Shown one piece after another: positions 34,403-42,931 of a DNA stretch of 42,931 nt. A program made the translations under genes and the position numbers. Within the stretch, counting starts at the first letter, position 1, and each line of letters begins with the position of its first letter. The notes under the pieces were generated by a model that worked only from the letters and a program-made list of their open reading frames with translations, had not been told where the DNA came from and did not search any database. Origin of the DNA: Acidocella facilis ATCC 35904 (GTDB taxonomy: Bacteria > Pseudomonadota > Alphaproteobacteria > Acetobacterales > Acetobacteraceae); contig NZ_JHYG01000015.1 in the NCBI RefSeq assembly GCF_000687875.1, forward strand, positions 1 through 42,931, given 5' to 3'.

Positions 34403-36205
34403 CTATTTCGCCAGCGTCACCACCGGGATCGCCGCCACCGAAATTTTTGCTCCCCCCGCCGCAGCATTCTGCAACGCCTGGCGTAAGGCCGGCAGATAAT
34501 CGCTGGCGGTCTCATCCTGCGGCCGCAGCTTGGCAAAGAGCGGCACTGAGGAGGCGATGGAGATGATCATGTCCGTCCCAAACGGCGCGCTCACCTGCCA
34601 GCTCGCCCCGCCATGCGCCGGATCGCCGAGACCCTTGGCGGCGCCTGCGGCGAATTGCCGCGCGGCGTCGCTGCTAGTGGGGTAGAGATGCAGCACCGAG
34701 CCATCGGAGGAGAAATAATCCGTCTCCAGATAGCCGCTGAAATTCGGCATCGTCTCGTCGATGGTGATCAGATCATTGTTGTAAAGCTGGGTCTTGCCGC
34801 CGGCGAGGGCGAGGGACAGCGCGCCATCGCTGCCGGGGAACAAGGCGTGGTACGGGCGGATCGTATCCAGAGCCGTGCAATAGGGCCCGTCCACGGTATC
34901 GATCTGGTTCACGATGCCGCCGGGATCTGGCAGGGATTGAATGGCGCCGCTCAACGCGGCCTGCGGCGCGCCCGCCCCGGCCAGGCCGGTCAGGGTTTGC
35001 GTTGGCAGATTGGCGCTGAGCAGGGTGCAGGGCAGAGCGCCCAGCGTCGCGCTGTAGCGCGCCTGCAGCTGAGCAGGTGTGAGGGCGGGAGCAGGGGCCG
35101 GTTTCGGCGCCACCGGCGCGGGGGCTTGCGCCACGGCGGGAGCGGGCGGCGGTGCCGCCTGTTTATGGCCGCCGAACAACGCATATCCGCCACCGCCCAG
35201 CACCGCCAGCACCAGCACGGCGGCGCCCCCCAGCACTGCCGGGCTCGGGCCGTTTTTCGTACGTACCGGTGCCGGCGCGGGCGGGGGCGTTGCCGCCGCC
35301 GGGGCGCTGGGGCGGCGCGGGGCCACCATCGTCGCCTCGGCATCGCCGAAATCCTCAGCCCCAAGGCCGAAACTCTCCACCGCCGCGGTCTTCGCCTCAG
35401 CCGCCTCACGCAATGCCAGAGCAAAATCGGATGCCGCGGCGAAGCGGTCCTCCGGCCGTTTCGCCATCGCCTTTCTCACCACCGCATCCAGCGCTGGGGT
35501 CACGCTCACGGAGAGCGCGGAGGGCGGCGGCGGCTCGGTATGCAGCACCTTGTGCATGATCGCGGTCAGCCCGCCCTCGAACGGCTTTTCCCCGGTCAGC
35601 AGCTGATACAGCATTACGCCCGAGGAATAGAGATCCGTGCGCGCATCCACGGTCTGCCCCATGAATTGTTCCGGGGACATGTAAGAGGGCGTGCCCAGCA
35701 TGGTGCCGGCCTGGGTCATCGAGCTGCTCTCGATCCGGGCGATGCCGAAATCTGCGATCTTCACCTCGCCGGCCTGGGTCAGCATGATATTGGCGGGCTT
35801 GATATCGCGATGCACGACGCCGCGCCCGTGGCTGTATTGCAGCCCGGCCATCAGCCCCTCCATCAGCCGCACGATCTCGGGCACGCCGAAGCGCTCGCCC
35901 TTGTCCAGCACATGTTTCAGCGTCGTGCCGTCGACGAATTCCATGACGATATAGGCGATTTCAGGGGTTTCGCCGTAATCGAAGACACCGACGATGTTGG
36001 GGTGGCTGAGCCGCCCGGCCGCCTGCGCCTCGCGCTTGAAGCGGGCCAGCTCCTCCTGGGCTTCCACATCCTCGGCATCCGGCAGCTTGACGGTCTTGAT
36101 CGCCACGCGCCGGTCGATGATCGGGTCATAGCCCTCATACACCGTGCCCATGGCGCCCTTGCCCAGCACCTGGCGCAGCTCGTATTTGCCCAGCATTTCG
36201 GTCAT
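34403..36205 (-). CDS. Membrane Ser/Thr protein kinase (PpkA-like)
   Basis: 600 residues. The kinase domain spans about 8-270: GKGAMG loop (15-20), catalytic Lys37 (VAIKTV), HRDIKPAN (132-139), DFG (152-154) and SPEQ (177-180). Thr292 lies in DAEATMVAPRRP just after it. A Pro-rich linker, one membrane helix (about 322-345) and a periplasmic half follow; the last 100 residues (APFGTDMIISIASSVPLF) resemble DUF4384. The start is placed at ATG 36205, after the CHAT stop at 36222. It lies downstream of an adhesin and a CHAT gene, not inside the T6SS operons, yet it is the only candidate partner for PppA and TagH here. Assignment as the T6SS PpkA is therefore likely but not certain. Confidence 0.85.
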   Translation of the reverse strand: MTEMLGKYELRQVLGKGAMGTVYEGYDPIIDRRVAIKTVKLPDAEDVEAQEELARFKREAQAAGRLSHPNIVGVFDYGETPEIAYIVMEFVDGTTLKHVLDKGERFGVPEIVRLMEGLMAGLQYSHGRGVVHRDIKPANIMLTQAGEVKIADFGIARIESSSMTQAGTMLGTPSYMSPEQFMGQTVDARTDLYSSGVMLYQLLTGEKPFEGGLTAIMHKVLHTEPPPPSALSVSVTPALDAVVRKAMAKRPEDRFAAASDFALALREAAEAKTAAVESFGLGAEDFGDAEATMVAPRRPSAPAAATPPPAPAPVRTKNGPSPAVLGGAAVLVLAVLGGGGYALFGGHKQAAPPPAPAVAQAPAPVAPKPAPAPALTPAQLQARYSATLGALPCTLLSANLPTQTLTGLAGAGAPQAALSGAIQSLPDPGGIVNQIDTVDGPYCTALDTIRPYHALFPGSDGALSLALAGGKTQLYNNDLITIDETMPNFSGYLETDYFSSDGSVLHLYPTSSDAARQFAAGAAKGLGDPAHGGASWQVSAPFGTDMIISIASSVPLFAKLRPQDETASDYLPALRQALQNAAAGGAKISVAAIPVVTLAK

Positions 36206-36221
36206 GGTTTGGTTATAGCCG

Positions 36222-39200
36222 TCACTTGCCGGAACCGGAAAGAGCTTCGGCGCCGCCATCGCCGATGACGGTGAAGGCGGCCCAGTAAAACGGATCCGCG
36301 ATCTGCGCCGGGAAGCCCTTGCCGGCACCGCTGATCAGCGCCAGCTGCGCCGCCCGCAAGCTGCCCGCCGCCCCGCCGGCGCTGGCCGCATGCAGGCGCG
36401 AGAGCGTATCGGCAACCAGATAGGCCGAGACCTGATCATTTACCGACCATTGCGTCACCAGCATTGCCCGCGCGCCGGCGAAGAAGAAGCTGCGCGCGAG
36501 GCCCGAGAGCGCTTCGCCGCCTTCCTCGCCGCCGCCGGTATTGCAGGCGGAGAGCACGACGAGATTGGCATCCAGCTTCAGCCCCATCACGTCGCTGGTG
36601 GTCAGCTGCGCCTGGTCGGCGGATGCCGCTCCCGCCGGGGCGGAGGTGACGATCGCCGGCTCCGCCTGGCAGGGCAGGTCGGTGGGCAGCAGCGCATGGG
36701 TGGCGAAATGCAGGATCTGGAAATTCTTCAGATCCGCTTTTTCCACATCCGGCACGGTGAAGCCGGCACCCAGCAGCTCATCCTGCGGCCCGGCGCCGAA
36801 GATCGCCGAGGCCGCCTGCAATTCCAGCTTGGCGTAAGGCAGCTGCGGCAGCCCGGCGAATTCGGCCGCGGCCTGCGGGCAGGCGGCGGGGCTGTAGGTC
36901 GCCTGGGCCTGGGCCAGGCTCACCGGCCGGAAATCGCCGAAGCCGAACCAGGGCTGCTTCGCCGCCGACGTTCCTTCGGCCCGGCGTAGGGAAACGAAAT
37001 TCGCCGCGGCCGGCACATAGGCCAGGGTGGTCTGGCGGATCAGCCAGGGCGCGTGCGCCAGATCCGTGGCGCTGGCCGGGCCGGTGGGCAGCAGCGCGAA
37101 GGGCAGGGCCAGCAGCGCGCCGGAGGGCGCCACCACCAGATCATGCACCCCCGCCATCTGCGCCGCGAACGGGCCCAGCGTATCGGCATAGATCGTCGCC
37201 GCGTCGGCCATGTCGAACGCCGGCAGACCATTGGTGCCGGGTTCGATGCTGGCGCGCACCTGCTTCACCAGCCGCGCCATGCCGCGATCGGTCTCGTTCG
37301 CCTGGGCCACGTCCACGCGTCCGGCATGCAGGAAGAACAGCCAGCTATGCCGGGGCGTGGTGGTGATGCCGAGGAAGGCCTCATCCGGGCGCAGCAATTT
37401 CAGCACCTCGGTCGCGGGTACCACCTGCTGCACCAGCTGCCCGTAATTCGGCGCCGCCGCCTGCTCGGCCAGCCCGGCCTGTTGCAGCCGCGCGGTGGCG
37501 GCGGCGATGTCCTTGTCCAGCCTGGCCAGCGCCGCGCCATTATTGGCCGCGTGCGCCGCCTGGTCGCGCTGCTGATAGAGATCGGCCAGCCGGTGCTGCG
37601 CATCCTGCTGGGCGCGGATGGCGCTTGCCACTTTCGGATCGCTGGCGCTGGAGGCCAGCCGCGCCGCCGCCTGGGCGATTTCCTGGGTGGTGACGCTGCC
37701 CTGGGTGAGTTCGGCGGCCTCGAACATTTCGCCATGCAGCGTGCCGGCCCGGGCCGGATCATCCGTGGCCGCCTTGGCGTAAACATCCAGACATGGCCCG
37801 ATCAGCCCGGCGGTGCCGCCCAGGCGCAGCTTGCGCAACAGCGCGATACCGTCACGGCAGGCGGATAAAGCGGCCTGGGTGTCGCCGCTTTGCGCCAGCG
37901 CCGCGCCGCGCAGCAGATCCGTCTGCGCCACCGGCCGGCTGCCGGGCAGGGCGTCGTTGAACGAGGCCGCCGCCCTGGCCAGATCCGCCGCCGCCGCCGC
38001 CGGCTGCCCGTTCGCGCTGGCCAGCACGGCGCGGGTGCGGTCCAGCCGCGCATCCAGGGAGGGCGGTTCCAGCCCGTTGGCGCTGGCGATGCGCCGGGCA
38101 TTGGCGATGGCCGCGTCGCTGCCGGCCCGGTCGCCGATCCGCTCCAGCACCAGCGCCTGATAGCGCCAGCACTCGATCACCCCGAGCAAGGCCGCCTGCG
38201 TCACCGGGCTGTTCAGCGTCACCTGGTCGGCCAGCAGCGTATCCGCCCCCGCCGGCGCGCTGATCGAGAACAGCGCGTTATTCTGCGCGGCCTGCGGCTG
38301 CGCCTGCAGCAAGGCTGGCGGCACCAGCGCGGCATAAGCCTGCCGGGCCTCCTGCAGCCGCGCCAGCGCGCGCTGGCTCTGCCCTTGGTTGAGCGCGTCC
38401 AGCGCCTCGTCATAGCGCAAAACCGCCGGCGCGGTGGGGTCGCTGGCGCGCGGTGCCAGTGCGGCGGCGGTGGCGAACTGCGCCTGGGCCTGGGCGTACA
38501 GGCCCTGGTTGGAAAGGTTGAGCCCCAGCGCCAGCATCGGGATCACCGTGCCGGGATTGTCCGCGCCGAGCTTCTTCTGCTGCAGCGCCAGCGCGGCGCG
38601 GTAGGCGATGACCGCGGCGGGGAAATTCTCCGCCTGATTGGCCTGCGCGCCCAGCGCCATCAGCGCGTCATACTGGCCGACATCGCCGGAGCTGAACGCA
38701 TGCGCTGCCAGCCTTTGCGCCAGTAGCTGGTCGGATTGCGCGACCCCGGCCTGGCCGGCGGCGGCGGCGGGAACCCGGCCGCTGACCACGCCGATGCCGC
38801 GCTGCATCGCCGGCAGTGCGGGCTGCACGCCATCAGCGTAATAAACCTTGCCGTCGATCTCCGCCGCCAACGCCACATAGGGCCAGCCGCCGAAACGCTG
38901 GGTGCAGGGCAGAATTTCAGCCGGCACGCCATCGAGGATTCGCGCCGGCTGCGGCGCCTCGCAGACATAGGCGGCATCCAGCCCGGCCCGCCACGGGCTG
39001 CTGGCGGCAAGGCCAGGCAGGGTGGCCGCGCTGGCCGCGCCGCCAATCTGCACATGCGCACTCGGCTGGTCCCAGCTGCCGCAATAAATATCAGCCCGGC
39101 CATCGGCCAGCCTTTGCAGGGTGCAGCCCTCCCCGGCGCTGTTCTGCCCCACCGGCAGGCCGGTGCTGGTGCTGCTGGCCTGCTCATAGGCGCTGGCCGG

Positions 39201-39275
39201 CGGCTTGCTGCAGCCCGCCACCGTGAGCAGCAGCGCCAAGGCGGCGGGCGTGTGGATAAAACCTGCAATCCTCAT
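36222..39275 (-). CDS. CHAT-domain lipoprotein with TPR-like repeats
   Basis: 1017 residues. A signal peptide ends in a lipobox, LTVAGC (Cys about 22). After a Cys-containing N-terminal domain come helical TPR-like repeats (about 190-650; for example AENFPAAVIAYRAALALQQK). The C-terminal 350 residues are a CHAT (caspase-like) peptidase domain with His860 in ILHFATHA and Cys911 in VVLSACNTGGG, so the dyad is intact. Such proteins often sit beside two-partner-secretion exoproteins, as here. The lipoprotein signal puts it in the periplasm or at the outer membrane. It starts 11 bases after the exoprotein stop and is followed by the kinase, 16 bases apart. A processing role is inference. Confidence 0.9.
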   Translation of the reverse strand: MRIAGFIHTPAALALLLTVAGCSKPPASAYEQASSTSTGLPVGQNSAGEGCTLQRLADGRADIYCGSWDQPSAHVQIGGAASAATLPGLAASSPWRAGLDAAYVCEAPQPARILDGVPAEILPCTQRFGGWPYVALAAEIDGKVYYADGVQPALPAMQRGIGVVSGRVPAAAAGQAGVAQSDQLLAQRLAAHAFSSGDVGQYDALMALGAQANQAENFPAAVIAYRAALALQQKKLGADNPGTVIPMLALGLNLSNQGLYAQAQAQFATAAALAPRASDPTAPAVLRYDEALDALNQGQSQRALARLQEARQAYAALVPPALLQAQPQAAQNNALFSISAPAGADTLLADQVTLNSPVTQAALLGVIECWRYQALVLERIGDRAGSDAAIANARRIASANGLEPPSLDARLDRTRAVLASANGQPAAAAADLARAAASFNDALPGSRPVAQTDLLRGAALAQSGDTQAALSACRDGIALLRKLRLGGTAGLIGPCLDVYAKAATDDPARAGTLHGEMFEAAELTQGSVTTQEIAQAAARLASSASDPKVASAIRAQQDAQHRLADLYQQRDQAAHAANNGAALARLDKDIAAATARLQQAGLAEQAAAPNYGQLVQQVVPATEVLKLLRPDEAFLGITTTPRHSWLFFLHAGRVDVAQANETDRGMARLVKQVRASIEPGTNGLPAFDMADAATIYADTLGPFAAQMAGVHDLVVAPSGALLALPFALLPTGPASATDLAHAPWLIRQTTLAYVPAAANFVSLRRAEGTSAAKQPWFGFGDFRPVSLAQAQATYSPAACPQAAAEFAGLPQLPYAKLELQAASAIFGAGPQDELLGAGFTVPDVEKADLKNFQILHFATHALLPTDLPCQAEPAIVTSAPAGAASADQAQLTTSDVMGLKLDANLVVLSACNTGGGEEGGEALSGLARSFFFAGARAMLVTQWSVNDQVSAYLVADTLSRLHAASAGGAAGSLRAAQLALISGAGKGFPAQIADPFYWAAFTVIGDGGAEALSGSGK

Positions 39276-39286
39276 GGCCTGCCCTT

Positions 39287-42200
39287 TTAAAAATCCCGCG
39301 CCGCGACCCCGGGCTGCGGCACATTCTTGTCCAGCTTCTTGCGCTTGCGCGGCGAGAGATCGAAATTCTGCAGCGGGCTGGCTTGCGGCAGCCCGGCAAT
39401 GGGCAGGATGGTGCAGTTCACCGAGCCGATCGGGCAGGTATTGAACCGGTATCCCGGCTGCGGGAAGGGGAAGGCGGAGCCGTTACCGGCCGCGGTCGGG
39501 CCGGTGATGCTGCCGATGGAGCCGGTCATGTCGGTCGAGGCCGCGCTCACCACTTCCAGATGCAGCACGTTGATATTGCCGGTGATCACCCCGGCCGGTC
39601 CGCTGGCCAGGACCAGATCGGTATTCGGCGCGTCGAGCAGCCCCGGGGTCGGCGCCAGCGCGATGCTGCCGCTGCCGCCAAGGCGCATGAACAGGGCCGC
39701 GACCGGGCTGGCATTGCCGAGATAGGCGGCGAGGTTTGGCCCGGAATCGATGTAGAAGGTCCCGGTGGAGACGATTGACGGGTCGCTGCTCACCAGCACG
39801 GAATCGATTCCGGTGCGCGGCTGGGTGGCCGTGCTGCTGATGGTGGAGCCGCTCAGGAACAGGCCGCCGGCCGGGTTGCCCTCCAGCGTCAGCGCGCCGC
39901 TGGCGGTGATGCTGGCGACATTGGCGACCAGCGGGCCCAGCAGCGTCAGCGCCTCGCTGTCATTGAGCAGGAAGGTTCCGCCCGGCATCAGGAAGCTGCC
40001 CAGCGTGGCGATGTCGCCCGGCCCGGTGAAATCCGCCAGTTGGCCGGCGGTGCCGCTCAGCGTGCCGGCATCCAGGCTGCCCGCCAGGTGCAGAATCTCG
40101 CCGCTGGCCTGCAAAGCCAGCGCGCCGGTGATGTCGGTGGCGCCGGAGAGGGTGATCGAAGGGGCGCTGATCGTCGCCGTCGCCGCGCTGATCGATCCGC
40201 CGGTCTGCACGACCGCGCCGTTGGCGGTCAGCTTCAGGCTGTTGCCGATCCGCGCGGTGCCGCTGCTGGTGAAGCCGCCGGCGGCGCCCAGCGTGGCGTT
40301 CTGCGCGCTCAGCGTCCCCGCCAGTTCGTTGACATTGGCGATGCTCACATCGCCGCTCGCGGTGACATTGCCGAGCTGGGTGATGGCGGTGCCGCTCAGC
40401 GAGATTGCGCTGGCAACCGCATTGAAGACCGGCGTGCTGACCAGCCCGCCGGATTGGCCGATGGCGCCGCCGCTGGCGAGGTTGAGGGCCTGCCCGGCGG
40501 TGATGTCGCCGCTCAGGGTGAGCGGGGTGCCGGTGGTCAGCTGCACCAGGCCGGTCGCCGCGAACGCCCCCAGCACCGGCACCAGATTGCCCGGCTGGCC
40601 GAAGCGGGCGTTGCCGCCGATGGTGCCGCCATCGCTGGTCAAGGCGGCGGCGGTGATGCTGCCGCCGGTCTGGGTGATGCTGCTGGCATCCCACAGCGCC
40701 AGCGTGCCGCCCAGCGCCACCGGCGCGCTGATGGCGAGCGGCGTGCCATCCGCCATCGCCAGCCCGCCGACAGCGGTGAAATTGCCGAGCTGATCGATCC
40801 GGTTGGCGCCGTTATTGAGCACCGCGCCGCCGGAGAGGCTGCCCGTCCCGGTGGTCAGCAGCGCGGTGGTGATCGCGGCGTTGCCGCCCTCGCTGGCGCT
40901 GCCGCCATTCAGCTGCAAGGCGCCGCCGGCATCGAGCACGCCGTTCAGGGCCAGGCTCGGCGCATTCAGCGTCACCGTGCCGGCGCTGAGCGCGCCGGTT
41001 TGCGCCAGCACCGCGGCGCTGGTCAGGTCGATGGCGCCGGTTGCCGCCAGATCATTCACCACCGGCAACAGATTGCCCGGCTGGGCCATGATGATGTCGC
41101 CCTGCACGGTCCCCAGGCTGCTCAACGTGCCCGTGCTCACCGCCCCGCCGCTTTGCAGGACGCTGCCGGTGCTGGCCAGCAGCAAGCTGCCGGGAACCAG
41201 CACGCTGCCGGCGAGGTTCAAGCCGTTGCTGGTCAGTATGGCATTGCCGGCGGAGAGGCCGCCGGCCTGGCTGAGGGCGCCGGCATCGCGCAGGCGCAGC
41301 GTGCCGGTAGCGCTGAAATTCGCCAGCGTGCCGATGCTGTTGCTGGCCGCATCGAGCGTCGCGTCGCCGCTGATATTTCCAGTCAACAGCGTGGCGTTGA
41401 TGGAACCGGTGGTCTCGCTCACCCCATTGCTGGCGGTGAGCGCCAGCATGCCGGCGGTGATCGGCGCCGCCAGCGTGAGGGTGCTGCCGGTGAGGCTGAC
41501 CTGCTGGCCGCTGAGCGCGCTGGCCTGGGTGATCGCGCCGGCGCTGCGCAGCACCAGCCCGCCGCTGGTCGAAATCGGCCCGGTGATGGTCAGTGGCTGG
41601 GTGTCGGCCAGGGTGAAATTGCCGCTTCCGGGCGTCTGGGCGCTGCTCTGGGCGAAGCCGCCGCTGCCCAGCGTGAAGCTGCCGAGCATGCCGAAGTTGT
41701 TGGTACCCTGGCCGAGATCGACATCGCCGAGGATCTGCCCGCCTTGCTGCAGCAGGCTGGCGCTGAGCACATTCCCGGCGGTGGAGGTGATGCCGGCGCC
41801 GCTGGCCAGCGCCAGCGTGCCCGGCAGGCTCAGCGTGCCGGCGAAGCTTATGCCGTTGGCGGAGAGGGAGAGCAGCTTCGTCGACAGGCTGGCCGCCCCA
41901 TCGGCGACGATGCCGCCTTGGGTGGAGATATCCAGCCGCGCCGCCGAGATCGCCCCCAGCAGCGTGCCGGACAGATCCAGCCCCGCCGCGCCGCCGCCCA
42001 GATCCACAGTGCGGGTGGCGGTCAGCGGCGAGATGTCCACGGTGCCGTTGCCGGCCTGGATCGCGCCGCCCGCATCGTTGATCGTATCGGCCGTCAGGCT
42101 GACATGCGGGCTGATCAGGGTGTTGCCCAGATCCAGGGTCGGCGCCGCGAGGGCGATGGTGCTGCCGGCACTGATCCCGCCCGCGACGCTGAGCGCGCCG

Positions 42201-42931
42201 GCATCGTTGATGGCGATGCCGCCGGCGGCGGTCAGGCCGGTGACGCTGGCGATGCTGTTGGCGCCGCCGGTCAGTGCGATGCTGCCCCCGCTGCCGGAGA
42301 GGCTGGAGAGGGTGAGCCCGTTGCCGCCGGTCTGGTTGATCGCGCCGCTCGCCGTCAGGCTCAGCGCGGTGGCGTTGATCTGGCCGTTCAGCGCCAGGCT
42401 GGTGCCGGTGAGGGCCAGATTGTTAGCACTGAGGTTGCCGGTCTGGGTCAGCCCGCCGGTGCTGTTCAGCGCGACGAGGGCATTGGCGAAGGACACCGCG
42501 CCCTCGCTGAGGATGCTGTTGGCGGTGGCGCCGTCGGCGGCACCCAGCCTGATCACCGCGCCGCTGGCAAAGGCGCTGACCAGGGCTTGCGATAATTGCA
42601 GCCCCGCCAGCCCGGTGCCGCCGAGATCCAGCCCGCCGGCATTATACGGGGCGATGGCGATCGTCCCCGCCGCCAGGCTGCCGCCGGTCCCCTCCAGCAG
42701 GCCGGCGGTGACCAGCGCCAGGCTGGTGCCAGCACTCACCGGGCCGTTCAACGTCATCGTGCCGATATTGGCGATCAGCATGTCCCCGCCAGCGCTCAGG
42801 CTGCCGAGCGTGGCAATGCTGTTGGTCCCACCCAGCGCGATGGAGGTGCCAGCGCTGCCGGTGAGGCTGGCGGCGTTCAATTTCGCACCTGCCCCCTGGC
42901 TGATCGCGCCGGCGCTCTGGAGGCTGAGCGT
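39287..42931 (-). CDS. Filamentous-haemagglutinin-like repeat exoprotein, C-terminal part
   Basis: The frame is open to the window edge, so about 1214 residues are visible and the N-terminus (expected signal and TPS secretion domain) is missing. The sequence is almost entirely Gly/Ala/Ser/Thr/Leu with alternating hydrophobic residues, as expected for a right-handed beta-helix. A motif NxIxxLGxFxAxG recurs about nine times. The C-terminus has a small Cys pair (NTCPIGSVNCTI) and ends NFDLSPRKRKKLDKN and ARDF, a basic tail seen in similar proteins. It is probably exported by a TpsB/FhaC-type porin encoded upstream, outside the window. Function as adhesin is likely but unproven. Confidence 0.85.
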   Translation of the reverse strand, partial: TLSLQSAGAISQGAGAKLNAASLTGSAGTSIALGGTNSIATLGSLSAGGDMLIANIGTMTLNGPVSAGTSLALVTAGLLEGTGGSLAAGTIAIAPYNAGGLDLGGTGLAGLQLSQALVSAFASGAVIRLGAADGATANSILSEGAVSFANALVALNSTGGLTQTGNLSANNLALTGTSLALNGQINATALSLTASGAINQTGGNGLTLSSLSGSGGSIALTGGANSIASVTGLTAAGGIAINDAGALSVAGGISAGSTIALAAPTLDLGNTLISPHVSLTADTINDAGGAIQAGNGTVDISPLTATRTVDLGGGAAGLDLSGTLLGAISAARLDISTQGGIVADGAASLSTKLLSLSANGISFAGTLSLPGTLALASGAGITSTAGNVLSASLLQQGGQILGDVDLGQGTNNFGMLGSFTLGSGGFAQSSAQTPGSGNFTLADTQPLTITGPISTSGGLVLRSAGAITQASALSGQQVSLTGSTLTLAAPITAGMLALTASNGVSETTGSINATLLTGNISGDATLDAASNSIGTLANFSATGTLRLRDAGALSQAGGLSAGNAILTSNGLNLAGSVLVPGSLLLASTGSVLQSGGAVSTGTLSSLGTVQGDIIMAQPGNLLPVVNDLAATGAIDLTSAAVLAQTGALSAGTVTLNAPSLALNGVLDAGGALQLNGGSASEGGNAAITTALLTTGTGSLSGGAVLNNGANRIDQLGNFTAVGGLAMADGTPLAISAPVALGGTLALWDASSITQTGGSITAAALTSDGGTIGGNARFGQPGNLVPVLGAFAATGLVQLTTGTPLTLSGDITAGQALNLASGGAIGQSGGLVSTPVFNAVASAISLSGTAITQLGNVTASGDVSIANVNELAGTLSAQNATLGAAGGFTSSGTARIGNSLKLTANGAVVQTGGSISAATATISAPSITLSGATDITGALALQASGEILHLAGSLDAGTLSGTAGQLADFTGPGDIATLGSFLMPGGTFLLNDSEALTLLGPLVANVASITASGALTLEGNPAGGLFLSGSTISSTATQPRTGIDSVLVSSDPSIVSTGTFYIDSGPNLAAYLGNASPVAALFMRLGGSGSIALAPTPGLLDAPNTDLVLASGPAGVITGNINVLHLEVVSAASTDMTGSIGSITGPTAAGNGSAFPFPQPGYRFNTCPIGSVNCTILPIAGLPQASPLQNFDLSPRKRKKLDKNVPQPGVAARDF
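39287..42931 (-). repeat. Degenerate beta-helix repeat array in the exoprotein
   Basis: About nine diverged copies of N-x-I-x-x-L-G-x-F-x-A-x-G, each followed by a strand such as LRLRDAGAL and often by an SITQTGG-type turn. Examples are NSIGTLANFSATG, NRIDQLGNFTAVG and NLVPVLGAFAATG. Spacing is roughly 80-140 residues. Copies differ enough that recent duplication is unlikely. Confidence 0.7.

Noticed and set aside
40040-42595. Plus-strand open frame of 851 codons opposite the exoprotein gene
   Set aside because: It reflects the repetitive, GC-rich codon pattern of the exoprotein; no recognisable domain or start site.
39287-42931. Possible CRISPR or DNA tandem repeat array
   Set aside because: The periodicity is at protein level in one long reading frame, with diverged copies and no uniform spacers.

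Overview
The window is about 43 kb of high-GC DNA from a Gram-negative bacterium. It shows alphaproteobacterial traits: an imp-like type VI secretion system (T6SS) with a TagH/PppA/TagF/kinase regulatory set, two TssC paralogues, TagJ, and an IS5-family element. The Rhodospirillales/Acetobacteraceae type is my best guess, inferred from gene style and composition and not proven. No rRNA, tRNA or CRISPR array was seen.

Layout. (1) 1-5.7 kb is accessory chromosome: the N-terminal part of an IS5-family transposase cut by the window edge; a divergent AraC-type regulator and aldo/keto reductase pair; a divergent LysR regulator and alpha/beta-hydrolase pair; and an EamA/DMT permease. (2) 6.1-18.3 kb (+) is the first T6SS operon: vgrG, a DUF6931-like gene, tagH (FHA), tssJ, tssK, tssL (with OmpA domain), tssM, tagF, pppA. 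Most junctions are ATGA-type overlaps. (3) 18.3-22.2 kb (-) holds clpV, hcp and a lower-GC gene for a small HEIGH metallopeptidase-like protein, a good candidate T6SS effector. (4) 22.5-33.4 kb (+) holds tssA, tssB, tssC, a second tssC-like gene, tagJ, tssE, tssF, tssG, a secreted OmpA-family protein, and an anchored protein with a HEISH zinc-peptidase motif. (5) 33.4-34.4 kb is an AT-richer patch with one unrecognised gene, three hairpins and a 14-bp palindrome. (6) 34.4-42.9 kb (-) reads in transcription order: a filamentous-haemagglutinin-like repeat exoprotein (5' end outside the window), a TPR/CHAT lipoprotein, and a membrane Ser/Thr kinase.

How they work together. TssJ-L-M form the membrane complex and TssE-F-G-K with VgrG the baseplate. 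TssB with TssC forms the sheath around the Hcp tube, and ClpV with TagJ recycles it. The kinase, PppA, TagH and TagF are a threonine-phosphorylation control circuit. A short acidic-Thr-hydrophobic motif recurs in TssL (Thr15), the second TssC (Thr11), the HEISH protein (Thr11) and the kinase (Thr292). TssL Thr14 is the known kinase/FHA target in Agrobacterium, so these four sites may mark a local phospho-FHA network. The likeliest new biology is that network, the hcp-linked metallopeptidase, and the placing of the kinase in an adhesin-CHAT operon. No PAAR gene and no obvious immunity gene lie in the window.
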